From: Elusimicrobiota bacterium | GTDB taxonomy: Bacteria > Elusimicrobiota > Elusimicrobia > Elusimicrobiales > UBA9959 | Assembly: GCA_022703115.1 (NCBI GenBank) | Contig: JAKLEK010000001.1 | Span: forward strand, 8,827 to 34,956 | DNA: 26,130 bases | Direction: 5' to 3' | Shown: positions 15,236 through 22,909 of the stretch, one piece after another | Layout of the letters: each line of letters starts with the position of its first letter | Position numbering within the stretch: position 1 is the stretch's first letter | Notes under the pieces: generated by a model | Told to the model about the DNA's origin: nothing | Seen by the model: only the letters and a program-made list of their open reading frames with translations | Databases searched by the model: none | Made by a program: the position numbers and the translations under genes

Positions 15236-15258
15236 GTTTTGAGAACGGGAGGAATCTT

Positions 15259-16077
15259 ATGCGGTCCGCAAAAAGCGTTTTTCCGGTCTTGATATCCCTT
15301 GCCCTGTGGTGCCCGGCCGCATCCGCGCAGGAATTCGGATTGCTCTCCATGGAACGCGTACGGAGCGTGGACGTGCCTTTGCCCGGAGCGCCGTCGCCGG
15401 TCCGGTTTGAGGGACCGAACGATACCACCACCGAGCCGGCTCCCGGGACCGGGCGTTATGGCGCCGACCCGGACCCCTATGAATGGTTGAAGCCTGAGGC
15501 CGGTTACGCTTCGCCGCGGATGAAGGACTTCGCCGACAAGGGGCTGGAGGGATCCGGCGTACCTAAGGATATGCTGGACCGCGCCCTCAGGTACTTCGAC
15601 GCCAACAAGGCCGTCATAAAGAATACTAACTACCTGGGCATTATCGATTTCTCGAAACATTCCGACCAGGCCAGGTTCTTCGTAATAAATATGAACGATA
15701 ATACCGTCGCGGCGTACCATGTCGCCCATGGCAAGGGGTCCGACCCGAATCAAAGCGGTTACCTGCGTTCCTTCAGCAACGAACCGGGTTCGCTGAAGAC
15801 ATCCCGCGGATTCTTCAAGGTCGGGGAGCCCTTTCAGGGTTCCGAAGTGGGCTACAGCGCTTTTCTGGACGGCCTTACCACGGGACACAATTCCAACGTG
15901 CGCGCCAGGGAGATAGTGATACACGGGGCCTGGTACGTGACCGAGAACCCTCCGCACGCCGGACTCTCGTGGGGCTGTTTCGCGCTCGACTCCCGGGTCA
16001 ACGCGGATATAATAGCCAAGTTCAGAGGCGGGGCCATAATTTACGCGGATACCAGCGGGGACCTGTTCCGGGAATAA
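15259..16077 (+). CDS. L,D-transpeptidase-like exported enzyme (YkuD_2 / murein transpeptidase catalytic family)
   Basis: The 272-residue product has a signal peptide ending Ala-Ser-Ala-Gln (about residue 24) and a Pro-rich linker. The domain that follows matches the YkuD_2 branch of L,D-transpeptidase-like proteins. Visible motifs are Ile-Ile-Asp-Phe-Ser-Lys-His-Ser, Arg-Phe-Phe-Val-Ile, Val-Ala-His-Gly-Lys-Gly, Phe-Ser-Asn-Glu-Pro-Gly-Ser, Ile-Val-Ile-His-Gly with His222, and Leu-Ser-Trp-Gly-Cys with Cys240 as the likely nucleophile. The family usually has Pro after that Cys-containing motif; here it is Phe241. L,D-transpeptidases crosslink peptidoglycan or attach proteins to it in the periplasm, and this branch is poorly characterised. 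A GGGAGGA ribosome-binding site lies 5 nt before the ATG. A terminator follows, so it appears to be a single-gene transcript. Confidence 0.85.
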   Translation: MRSAKSVFPVLISLALWCPAASAQEFGLLSMERVRSVDVPLPGAPSPVRFEGPNDTTTEPAPGTGRYGADPDPYEWLKPEAGYASPRMKDFADKGLEGSGVPKDMLDRALRYFDANKAVIKNTNYLGIIDFSKHSDQARFFVINMNDNTVAAYHVAHGKGSDPNQSGYLRSFSNEPGSLKTSRGFFKVGEPFQGSEVGYSAFLDGLTTGHNSNVRAREIVIHGAWYVTENPPHAGLSWGCFALDSRVNADIIAKFRGGAIIYADTSGDLFRE

Positions 16078-16101
16078 GCGGGGACAGTGCCCGATAGCTG
16101 C

Positions 16102-16135
16102 GCGCCGGCGAACGCCTCGCCGGCGCTTCCTTTTT
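16102..16135 (+). terminator. Rho-independent terminator after the transpeptidase-like gene
   Basis: A perfect 10-bp GC-rich stem (16102-16111 with 16117-16126) with the 5-nt loop ACGCC is followed by TTCCTTTTT. It separates the transpeptidase gene from the efflux operon. Confidence 0.88.
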
Positions 16136-16148
16136 CCCCGCTCCCCTC

Positions 16149-16177
16149 TTGACACAATAGTTATACTCATGTATAAT
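16149..16177 (+). promoter_or_regulatory. Consensus sigma-70 promoter of the efflux operon
   Basis: TTGACA (16149-16154), a 17-nt spacer and TATAAT (16172-16177) match the consensus in all twelve positions. Transcription would start near 16184, giving a leader of about 22 nt that carries a GGAGGT ribosome-binding site before the ATG at 16206. Confidence 0.93.
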
Positions 16178-16192
16178 TATACATGCGTATAA
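16161..16192. promoter_or_regulatory. Double palindromic operator, probably for the TetR repressor
   Basis: Two abutting 16-bp palindromes, each TTATAC-N4-GTATAA, occupy 16161-16176 and 16177-16192. Together they form a 32-bp inverted repeat with one mismatched pair (16167/16186) and a perfect 18-bp core (16168-16185). They cover the spacer, the whole -10 box and the start site, so binding would block RNA polymerase. The adjacent TetR gene is the obvious binder, implying autoregulation of the entire operon. Confidence 0.85.
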
Positions 16193-16205
16193 GTATGGAG
16201 GTCCT

Positions 16206-16835
16206 ATGCCGAGACCCGCGTCCGGTACCGATCGCAGACTGCTTGAAGCCGGGGCCGCTCTGGTCCGGGAGAAGGGTTTTTACGGACTGACCGTCAGAGA
16301 GACCTGCAGGCTCGCCGGAGTGAACACCGGCATGTTCCATTACTATTTCGGGTCCAAGGACGAGTTCCAGAAGGCGGTAATGAGGGACGTCTACGAGAGG
16401 TTCATGGTGAAGTTCAGAGCCGGAGCCGCAGTAGGAAGCACCCCCCGGGAAAGGCTCAAGAACGCTCTGATCGAGCTCGGTAAGTTCGTGCGGGACATAA
16501 AGGGCACCGCGCCGCTGCTCTTCGCGGATATGGCCTACGGAAAGAAGGAGACTTTCAGGTTCCTGAGCGCAAACTTCACCGGCCACATGAAACTTATAGC
16601 CGGGCTGGCCCGCGAGTGCCTCCCGGCCAGCGCCGAGCGCGGGCGCTCGGTCCCGTTCTTCGCGGCTTCCGTGGTCCCTATAATGATCTTTCCGGTCATA
16701 ATCGACGGGGTGCTGAGGCGTAACGGCGTGAAAAGGATCGGGGAATTCGACCTGTCCTCATTGGAAGAAGAAATACTTTCCGATCGCGGGATAGAGGACA
16801 GGGCCGAGATCGCGGTAAGAGGGGCGGGATTATGA
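16206..16835 (+). CDS. TetR-family transcriptional repressor
   Basis: The 209-residue product has the TetR N-terminal DNA-binding domain. Leu-Leu-Glu-Ala-Gly-Ala-Ala-Leu and Gly-Phe-Tyr-Gly-Leu-Thr-Val-Arg-Glu-Thr lead into the helix-turn-helix at about 27-49. That segment reads Ala-Gly-Val-Asn-Thr-Gly-Met-Phe-His-Tyr-Tyr-Phe-Gly-Ser-Lys-Asp-Glu-Phe, the family hallmark. The C-terminal helices would form the ligand pocket and dimer interface; the ligand is unknown. It is the first gene of the efflux operon, and its stop overlaps the start of the TolC-like gene by 4 nt (ATGA). The promoter just upstream carries two palindromes typical of TetR operators, so it probably represses itself and the pump until a pump substrate binds. 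Some relatives of this kind (CerR/CecR-like) control ybh-type exporters, which fits the neighbouring genes. Confidence 0.93.
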   Translation: MPRPASGTDRRLLEAGAALVREKGFYGLTVRETCRLAGVNTGMFHYYFGSKDEFQKAVMRDVYERFMVKFRAGAAVGSTPRERLKNALIELGKFVRDIKGTAPLLFADMAYGKKETFRFLSANFTGHMKLIAGLARECLPASAERGRSVPFFAASVVPIMIFPVIIDGVLRRNGVKRIGEFDLSSLEEEILSDRGIEDRAEIAVRGAGL

Positions 16836-18172
16836 TATACGTCCTGGCGCTCCTGCTGGCGCTGAACGGCCGGGCTGCCGCCGCGGAGCTGACGGTCACG
16901 CTCAGAGCCGCGGAGGAGGGCGCCCTGGCCAACTCCGATCAGTATAAAAGCGCCCGGTTCTCGGCCGAAGCCGCACGCGCCGCCGCGTCCGCGGCCGGCA
17001 GCCTGCTGGGACCGCGCCTCGGTCTGGAGGGTTCGCTGCGCTACGCGGAGACGGTCCCGCGGATCTCCCTTCCCGCGGCCATGGGAGGGGACAGGCCCCT
17101 CGGGGATAACTGGAACTATTCGGTAGGCCCCTCGGCGTACTGGACCCTGTTCGACGGCGGCGCGGCGCGGGCGGCCTTCAAAAGCGCGTCCCATATCGCG
17201 GCTTCGCGTTCAGCCGAGGCGGAACACGCCGCCCGGCAGGCCGTGCTCAAGGCCCGGACCGCCTATTTCCGCCTGCAGCTCGCGCTGGAAAAGGTCTATC
17301 TAATCGGAGAGGACCTGCGGCTTTCGATGTCCCAGTTGAGGGATATTTCCACTGGCGCCAGGGCCGGATCGCGCAGCCGTCTGGACGAGATAAGGGCCAG
17401 GCAGGAAGCTACCGCGCGGCGCCGGGACCTTCTGCGCGCCCGGTCGGCGCTGGGGGCCTCTCTGCGCGACTTGTATTTCGCGGCCGGGATGGAGCTGCCT
17501 GAAGGGGCCTCCCTGCCGCTTGACCACCGTATGGCCGGGCGAGACTACGGAGAGGCCGGGCCGGACCCGCTTTTCATAAAGGCGGAGCCTTACGGGGACA
17601 TGCTGGAGCGGATGGCCGGGGCCGCGGCCGTCTGGAGCGGCAGTGAAACTCCGGCCGTGCGCGCCCTGGCTTCCGCCGGCCGGGCGTATGAGGCCCGGGC
17701 CGGAGCTTACAAGGCCGAGAGATATCCGCGGGTGGTCGCGGGAGCCCGTACTTCGCTGGACTATCCGAACGGTCCGCGCCTGTATTCTTTCCTGCAGAAT
17801 TCGGCTTCGCTCTCCCTCAGCCTGCCGCTTTTTGAGAACGGGCGTTCCTCTGCGAATGAAATGGAGAGCGCAATGGATTCGGCCGCGATGATGGGGAAAA
17901 AGGACGAGGCGGCGTCGGCGGCCGAGAGGGATCATAAGAAAGCCCTCGACGCCTATAAGGCGCTCGCGGCCGAGCAGGAACTAAACGTGGCGGCCGTGGA
18001 CGACGCCGCCGAAGCCGCCAGGCTCGCCTATGAATCCTATAAGGCCGGCGGCGCCACCTGGCTGGAGGTGGAGAGCGCCAATCTGAAGTCCATGCAGGCG
18101 AAGACCACGGCGGCCGAGGCCAGCGCCGAGATGCTGATCGATCTGGCGGTCCTGGACAGTCTCAAGGAGTGA
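16832..18172 (+). CDS. TolC-like outer-membrane efflux channel
   Basis: The 446-residue product has a short signal peptide (about 1-18, ending Ala-Ala-Ala). Two related halves rich in Ala, Arg and Glu follow, as expected for the long coiled-coil helices of outer-membrane efflux proteins. Family-like features include an early Thr-Leu-Arg-Ala-Ala-Glu-Glu-Gly-Ala-Leu-Ala-Asn helix, the strand segment Gly-Pro-Ser-Ala-Tyr-Trp-Thr-Leu-Phe-Asp-Gly-Gly near 99-110, and its counterpart Leu-Ser-Leu-Ser-Leu-Pro-Leu-Phe-Glu-Asn-Gly-Arg in the second half. The late Tyr-Glu-Ser-Tyr-Lys-Ala-Gly-Gly-Ala-Thr-Trp-Leu-Glu-Val motif is also characteristic. A trimer would form the exit duct for substrates handed over by the adaptor and ABC transporter encoded downstream. 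The start overlaps the TetR stop, and the next gene follows after 3 nt, so translation is probably coupled. Confidence 0.92.
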   Translation: MIYVLALLLALNGRAAAAELTVTLRAAEEGALANSDQYKSARFSAEAARAAASAAGSLLGPRLGLEGSLRYAETVPRISLPAAMGGDRPLGDNWNYSVGPSAYWTLFDGGAARAAFKSASHIAASRSAEAEHAARQAVLKARTAYFRLQLALEKVYLIGEDLRLSMSQLRDISTGARAGSRSRLDEIRARQEATARRRDLLRARSALGASLRDLYFAAGMELPEGASLPLDHRMAGRDYGEAGPDPLFIKAEPYGDMLERMAGAAAVWSGSETPAVRALASAGRAYEARAGAYKAERYPRVVAGARTSLDYPNGPRLYSFLQNSASLSLSLPLFENGRSSANEMESAMDSAAMMGKKDEAASAAERDHKKALDAYKALAAEQELNVAAVDDAAEAARLAYESYKAGGATWLEVESANLKSMQAKTTAAEASAEMLIDLAVLDSLKE

Positions 18173-18175
18173 AAT

Positions 18176-18898
18176 ATGAAGAAATTGATACCCGCTGCGC
18201 TGATAGCCGCGGCGGCCGCTCTCATCGTCCTCAAGGTCGGCGGAGGCGGGGACTTCCGGTACAGTGGAACGATCGAGGCTACCGAAACGGACCTTTCAGC
18301 CCGCATATCCGGGGTGATAGACCGTTATCTGGCGAGAGAGGGCGACCCGGTCTCCGCGGGGGAAGACCTTATCTCCATAGATTGCGACGATCTGCGTCTG
18401 GCCGCGGGTATAGCTTCGGACGATTTCAGGCGCGCGGAAGAACTGTTCAAGGCCGGGTCGCTTTCCAGGGAGAATTATGACCGTCTGAAATACAGGCGGG
18501 ACGATTCCGCGCTGAAGGTCCGGTGGTGCACGGTCAAATCCCCGGTTTCCGGCCGCCTTCTCTATTCCTACCGGGAGAAAGGGGAACTTGTCTCCCCCGG
18601 GGTCAAACTGGCCACCGTGGCCGACCTCTCCGAAGTGTGGGCATACATATATGTTCCGCACGACACGCTGGCCGGGCTAAAGCCGGGAATGGAGGTTAAA
18701 GCTTTCCTTCCGGAGGCCGGGGATATGGAGTTCGCCGGCAGGATCTCCGTCATCTATCCCGAGGCCGAGTTCACTCCCAAGAACGTTCAGACCCGGAAAG
18801 AGCGGACCAGGCTGGTCTACGCCGTGAAGGTAAGCTTTCCGAATAAGGGCGAGACGCTCAAGCCCGGCATGACGGTGGAAGTGGAATTACCGGAATAA
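18176..18898 (+). CDS. Short HlyD/YbhG-like membrane-fusion (adaptor) protein
   Basis: The 240-residue product begins with Lys-Lys and an Ala/Leu-rich membrane anchor (about 4-20). Tyr-Ser-Gly-Thr-Ile-Glu-Ala-Thr-Glu opens the first lipoyl half, continuing through Gly-Val-Ile-Asp-Arg-Tyr-Leu and Glu-Gly-Asp-Pro-Val. The second half is Val-Lys-Ser-Pro-Val-Ser-Gly with Lys-Gly-Glu-Leu-Val-Ser-Pro-Gly. A beta-barrel domain follows, ending in Leu-Lys-Pro-Gly-Met-Thr-Val-Glu-Val-Glu-Leu. Between the lipoyl halves only about 40-45 residues remain for the helical hairpin that normally docks to TolC; E. coli YbhG-type adaptors are about 330 residues. The hairpin is therefore unusually short or reduced, though the frame shows no break. 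The protein should link the inner-membrane ABC transporter to the TolC-like channel across the periplasm. Confidence 0.9.
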   Translation: MKKLIPAALIAAAAALIVLKVGGGGDFRYSGTIEATETDLSARISGVIDRYLAREGDPVSAGEDLISIDCDDLRLAAGIASDDFRRAEELFKAGSLSRENYDRLKYRRDDSALKVRWCTVKSPVSGRLLYSYREKGELVSPGVKLATVADLSEVWAYIYVPHDTLAGLKPGMEVKAFLPEAGDMEFAGRISVIYPEAEFTPKNVQTRKERTRLVYAVKVSFPNKGETLKPGMTVEVELPE

Positions 18899-18947
18899 AG
18901 AGTAAGTCGGGAATGTCGTGGGTCGTGGGGTGGAAGTCGGGGAGGAT

Positions 18948-19673
18948 ATGGACGGCTTTTCTATACGTACGGAGGGGCTGAAGAAGGATTTTGGTCCCGT
19001 GCGGGCGCTGAAAGGCGTTTCCTTCGACCTGTCCGCCGGGCTGCTGCACGGACTGATAGGTTCCGACGGCGCCGGGAAGACGACCACGATGCGTCTGCTG
19101 GCCGGACTGCTCAGGCCGACGGAGGGGAGCATCGTTTACAGCGGGGCCGGCGGGCCGGTGTCTTTTACGGAGGTGCGCCGCGGTCTGGCCTATATGCCCC
19201 AGCAGCCCAGCCTTTATCCGGACCTCTCGGTGGAAGAGCATCTTGAGTTCTTCCGAGAGCTTTACCGCCTGGAGCCGGAAGACTACGCGCGGCGCTCAAG
19301 GGAACTGCTGGATATAACCCGTCTTGAGCAGTTCAGGGGCCGGCGGGCCGGGCTGCTTTCAGGCGGCATGTATAAAAAGCTCGGTCTGATCTGCGCTCTT
19401 CTCCGCTCTCCATCTGTCCTGCTGCTGGACGAGCCGACCAACGGCGTGGACCCTATCAGCCGCAGGGAGTTCTGGGGTCTGTTGTACGGTTTGGCCGCCG
19501 GAAAGATACTGATCCTGGTCTCTACTTCGTACATGGACGAGGCCGAGCGCTGCGCCAGGGTCCATCTGCTGGAGTCGGGACGTCTGCTGGCGTCCGGCGA
19601 ACCCCGCTCGCTCCTCAAAGCGGCCGGCGCGGCGAGTTTCGAGGATATCTTCATAAAGAAGGCGGTGGTATGA
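18948..19673 (+). CDS. ABC transporter ATPase 1 (YbhF N-half-like)
   Basis: The product is 241 residues from the ATG at 18948, chosen because GGGGAGGA lies just upstream; a GTG at 18918 in the same frame lacks such a site. Walker A is Gly-Ser-Asp-Gly-Ala-Gly-Lys-Thr at 38-45. The Q-loop is Met-Pro-Gln-Gln near 83-86, the signature is Leu-Ser-Gly-Gly-Met at 137-141, and Walker B is Leu-Leu-Leu-Asp-Glu-Pro with Glu162. The D-loop is Gly-Val-Asp-Pro. The switch histidine is replaced by Ser194 (Ser-Thr-Ser-Tyr-Met-Asp-Glu-Ala-Glu). From memory, the same replacement occurs in the first half of fused YbhF/RbbA-type ATPases, so this gene and the next look like a split version of that protein. It would power export together with the two ABC-2 permeases. 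Its stop overlaps the next start by 4 nt. Confidence 0.93.
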   Translation: MDGFSIRTEGLKKDFGPVRALKGVSFDLSAGLLHGLIGSDGAGKTTTMRLLAGLLRPTEGSIVYSGAGGPVSFTEVRRGLAYMPQQPSLYPDLSVEEHLEFFRELYRLEPEDYARRSRELLDITRLEQFRGRRAGLLSGGMYKKLGLICALLRSPSVLLLDEPTNGVDPISRREFWGLLYGLAAGKILILVSTSYMDEAERCARVHLLESGRLLASGEPRSLLKAAGAASFEDIFIKKAVV

Positions 19674-20632
19674 ACGATACCGTAGTCCCTGGCCGCGGGG
19701 ATAAGGGCCTCCTGCGGAACAGGGTCGTGGAGGTGGAAAACCTTACCATCAGGTTCGGGGATTTCACCGCGGTCGACGGCGTCTCCTTCTCGGTGCGGAA
19801 AGGAGAGATCTTCGGTTTTCTCGGAGCCAACGGCGCCGGCAAGACGACCACCATCAGGATGCTGTGCGGCCTGCTGGCCCCTACCTCCGGCGTAGTACGG
19901 GTGGGCGGACTGGATTTCGATGACGGCGGGAACGGGATAAAGTCCATAGTCGGTTATATGTCGCAGAAATTCACGCTCTACGACGACCTGACTGTGGGAG
20001 AGAACCTGGACTTCGCCGCGGGACTGCGCAAGCTGCCGGCCGCCGCCGCGGAAAAAAGACGCGCCGAGCTTTTCGGAATGACCGGCTTCGACAGGCCGCT
20101 CACGGCCAAGGTCTCGGACCTGCCCGGGGGTATCAAGCAGGAGCTCGCTCTCGCGGCGGCTATGCTGCATGATCCGGAAATAGTCTTTCTTGACGAACCG
20201 ACCTCCGGGGTTTCCCCGGCCGCGCGGGCGCGGTTCTGGGGGCTTATACGAAGGATCACGGCTGTGGGCAAGACGGTCATCGTCACGACGCACTATATGG
20301 ACGAGGCGGAACAGTGCGGGCGCATAGCCCTGATGCGCGCGGGACGAATTATCGCCTTGGGGTCCCCGGACGAACTTAAGGATTCAGCGTTCCCGGGGCC
20401 GATGGCCGAGGTCGATTTCCAGGGTTCGGACCCCGCGGCGCCGATCGAGCGGCTGCGGAAAGCCCCGGGGCTTCTGGCGCTTTCGCCGCACGGTATGCGC
20501 TGGCACGCGGCCTTTTCAGAAGGAGCCCTGATGGACGCGGCCCTGTCCGCGCTGCCGGTTTCGGTCCGGGTCAGAAAGATAAAACCTTCTCTGGAGGACG
20601 TTTTCATAAGACTGGCCGGAGGCGCTCAATGA
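19670..20632 (+). CDS. ABC transporter ATPase 2 (YbhF C-half-like)
   Basis: The 320-residue product has Walker A Gly-Ala-Asn-Gly-Ala-Gly-Lys-Thr at 52-59, Walker B Val-Phe-Leu-Asp-Glu-Pro with Glu176, and an intact switch His208 (Thr-Thr-His-Tyr-Met-Asp-Glu-Ala-Glu). The signature is altered to Leu-Pro-Gly-Gly-Ile (151-155). The D-loop reads Gly-Val-Ser-Pro, with Ser182 where Asp is usual. The C-terminal extension of about 80 residues is common in drug- and lipid-exporting ABC-2 ATPases. Paired with ATPase 1 it would form a heterodimer with one normal and one degenerate ATP site. It starts inside the previous gene's stop and ends inside the start of the first permease (4-nt overlaps both sides), so stoichiometric translation is likely. 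Confidence 0.93.
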   Translation: MNDTVVPGRGDKGLLRNRVVEVENLTIRFGDFTAVDGVSFSVRKGEIFGFLGANGAGKTTTIRMLCGLLAPTSGVVRVGGLDFDDGGNGIKSIVGYMSQKFTLYDDLTVGENLDFAAGLRKLPAAAAEKRRAELFGMTGFDRPLTAKVSDLPGGIKQELALAAAMLHDPEIVFLDEPTSGVSPAARARFWGLIRRITAVGKTVIVTTHYMDEAEQCGRIALMRAGRIIALGSPDELKDSAFPGPMAEVDFQGSDPAAPIERLRKAPGLLALSPHGMRWHAAFSEGALMDAALSALPVSVRVRKIKPSLEDVFIRLAGGAQ

Positions 20633-21747
20633 CCTCTTTCAGCCCTCACCGGGCCTTCGCCGTGGCCCGAAAGGAGGTAATGCATATACTGCGCGATCCG
20701 TTCACGCTGGCGCTTGCCCTGGGCCTGCCGGTGATGCTGGTCACGTTCTTCGGTTACGCCATAGATTTCGAGGTCAAGGATATACGTCTGGCCGTTTACG
20801 ACCGGGACGGAGGTCCGGCCGCCCGGCGGCTCAAGGAGATATTTTCCGCTTCGGGGTACTTCAGACCGGTCGAGCCGGAGGCCGCCGCCGGTCCTATAGG
20901 CATGCTGGATTCCGGCCGGGCCTCCGCCGCGCTCTTCCTGGAACCGGGATTTTCAAGGACCATAAAGGGAGGCGGGGAGGCTCCGGCGCAGTTCGTGCTG
21001 GACGGCAGCGATAATTCCAAAGCCGCCGCCGTGGCCGGTTATCTGCCCGGCATCGCTGGCGCCGCGAGGCTGCGCCTGTCCGGCCCAGGCGGGGGGGAAC
21101 CTTTCTACGCGGAGACGCGTTTCCTTTATAATCATGAACTTAACAGCCGCTGGTTCACCGTGCCCGGCCTCTCCGCAATAATCATCGGACTGCTGGCCAT
21201 ACTCCTGACCGCGCTGACCGTGGCCAGGGAATGGGAGAACGGTTCCATGGAGCTTCTCCTGTCGACGCCGGTCCGTCCGCTGGAGATAATGGCCGGCAAG
21301 CTGGTGCCGTACGGAGTGCTGGTCCTGGCCGGAGTGGTTTTCGTTTACCTGTCTTCCAGACTGGTCTTCGGCGTGCCTTTCGAGGGCGGGCATCTTCTGT
21401 ACCTCGCGGCGTGCGTGCTTTTCATCACCGCCGCCCTGTCGCAGGGGCTGCTGATCTCGGTGCTCGCCCGTCAGCAGCAGGTGGCCATGCAGTTCGCCCT
21501 GATCACCGGCCTGCTGCCTTCCATGCTCCTGTCGGGGTTCATTTTCCCGGTGGAGAGCATGCCCCGGTTCTTCCGGGCGCTTACCATGCTGCTGGCTCCC
21601 AGGTGGTTCATGGCGGCGGTGCGGGGGATAACGCTGAAAGGCGCCGACCTTTCGGAACTTTCGGAGCCGTTCCTGGCCCTCGGGCTCCTGGCCGCGGGCA
21701 TGCTGGCCCTGGCCCTGAAGAAGTTCAAGACCGATCTCGAGCCATGA
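20629..21747 (+). CDS. ABC-2 type permease 1 (YbhS/YbhR-like)
   Basis: The 372-residue product has the ABC-2 exporter layout. An N-terminal amphipathic segment with Arg-Lys-Glu-Val-Met-His-Ile-Leu-Arg-Asp-Pro leads into a first membrane helix (about 24-44). A large extracytoplasmic domain follows (about 45-175; Val-Tyr-Asp-Arg-Asp-Gly-Gly, Leu-Asp-Gly-Ser-Asp-Asn-Ser). Five helices complete the protein, from Pro-Gly-Leu-Ser-Ala-Ile-Ile onward, including Ala-Arg-Glu-Trp-Glu-Asn-Gly-Ser-Met-Glu-Leu-Leu-Leu-Ser-Thr-Pro and Ser-Gly-Phe-Ile-Phe-Pro-Val-Glu-Ser-Met-Pro. These are standard motifs of YhhJ/YbhR/YbhS permeases. It should form a heterodimer with the next gene product, energised by the two ATPases. 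In the ybh system the substrates reported are drugs and cations; the substrate here is unknown. Confidence 0.92.
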   Translation: MTSFSPHRAFAVARKEVMHILRDPFTLALALGLPVMLVTFFGYAIDFEVKDIRLAVYDRDGGPAARRLKEIFSASGYFRPVEPEAAAGPIGMLDSGRASAALFLEPGFSRTIKGGGEAPAQFVLDGSDNSKAAAVAGYLPGIAGAARLRLSGPGGGEPFYAETRFLYNHELNSRWFTVPGLSAIIIGLLAILLTALTVAREWENGSMELLLSTPVRPLEIMAGKLVPYGVLVLAGVVFVYLSSRLVFGVPFEGGHLLYLAACVLFITAALSQGLLISVLARQQQVAMQFALITGLLPSMLLSGFIFPVESMPRFFRALTMLLAPRWFMAAVRGITLKGADLSELSEPFLALGLLAAGMLALALKKFKTDLEP

Positions 21748-21760
21748 AAAGAGCGGACCT

Positions 21761-22861
21761 ATGGGAATAACGCTGCGCGCGTTCATCAGGAAGGAACTGG
21801 TCCAGACCCTGCGCGATACGCGCCGGAGGGTGCTGCTCTTCGGCGCGCCGGTAATACAGCTGACTATATTCGGTCTGGCTCTCTCCACCGAGATAAAGAA
21901 CATCCGGCTGGCGGTTTTCTCAAGACCGGATGACGCCATGTTCCTCCGGCTGGCGGAGAGATTCTACGCGTCCGGCTGGTTCGTGCCCGCGGTCCGCGGT
22001 CCCGGGGACGACCCGATGGAACTCATCGCGTCCGGAGGGGCGGACGCTGCCCTCATCGCTCCGGCGGAAGGACTTCGGCGTTCGGCCGAGCGCGGTTCCG
22101 GTAAAATGCAGCTGCTGGTGGACGCGTCCAACGCCAGCAAGGCCAGGGCGGTGGAGGCGTACTCGAAAAGCGTGATATCCGAGGCGGCGCTCAGGGAATA
22201 CGGGACGCCGCTCCGGACGCCGGTCCGTTTCGACGTGCGCGTGCTGTACAACCCGGCCATGCGGTCCTCCCTGTATCTGGTCCCCGGAGTGATGGGCATG
22301 CTGGTCTGTCTGATAACCATAATACTCACCGCCATGTCGCTGGCCAGGGAACGCGAGGTCGGCACTTTCGAGACCATAGTTTCGGCCCCGCTCTCCGACC
22401 TCGAGGTCCTGCTCGGGAAAACGGTCCCTTATGTAATACTCGGCCTGCTGGACGCCGCGTTGGTCGTCGGCGCCGGATATATGATCTTCGGCGTTCCCGT
22501 GAGAGGGCCTCTGTGGCAGCTCGCTCTGGCGTCCATGGTCTTCGTGGTCGCCACGGTGGCGATAGGCACGTTCGTATCCACCGTATCCAGGAACCAGCAG
22601 CAGGCGATGCTGGGCGGGTTCATCTTCCTGTTCCCGGCCATGCTGATGAGCGGCATCATGTATCCGGTGGAGAACATGCCGGGAGCCATGATCGCGGCTG
22701 CCTATCTGGACCCGCTCATGTATTTCGTGCGTCTTCTGCGGAACATAATGCTGAAGGGCGGGGCCCCGGGTGTTTTCTGGACCGATGTCGGGGCCATGGC
22801 CCTGATGGCGCTGGCCTCCGCCGGGCTTGCGTACAGGCGTTTCAGGCGAACGCTCAACTGA
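21761..22861 (+). CDS. ABC-2 type permease 2 (YbhR/YbhS-like)
   Basis: The 366-residue paralogue of the preceding permease has the same plan. Phe-Ile-Arg-Lys-Glu-Leu-Val-Gln-Thr-Leu-Arg-Asp-Thr-Arg is followed by helix 1, a roughly 130-residue external domain with Leu-Val-Asp-Ala-Ser-Asn-Ala-Ser, and the five-helix core. The core has Leu-Val-Pro-Gly-Val-Met-Gly, Ala-Arg-Glu-Arg-Glu-Val-Gly-Thr-Phe-Glu-Thr-Ile and Ser-Gly-Ile-Met-Tyr-Pro-Val-Glu-Asn-Met-Pro. It starts 13 nt after the first permease, with only a weak ribosome-binding site, so coupling to upstream translation is likely. With this gene the operon encodes a complete tripartite exporter. The cupin gene begins 48 nt further on with no visible terminator between, so read-through is possible. 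Confidence 0.92.
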   Translation: MGITLRAFIRKELVQTLRDTRRRVLLFGAPVIQLTIFGLALSTEIKNIRLAVFSRPDDAMFLRLAERFYASGWFVPAVRGPGDDPMELIASGGADAALIAPAEGLRRSAERGSGKMQLLVDASNASKARAVEAYSKSVISEAALREYGTPLRTPVRFDVRVLYNPAMRSSLYLVPGVMGMLVCLITIILTAMSLAREREVGTFETIVSAPLSDLEVLLGKTVPYVILGLLDAALVVGAGYMIFGVPVRGPLWQLALASMVFVVATVAIGTFVSTVSRNQQQAMLGGFIFLFPAMLMSGIMYPVENMPGAMIAAAYLDPLMYFVRLLRNIMLKGGAPGVFWTDVGAMALMALASAGLAYRRFRRTLN

Positions 22862-22909
22862 CGGGCGGTCCGCGCGGGAACTTTGCCGGAAAGGATACAT
22901 GGAGGGAAT

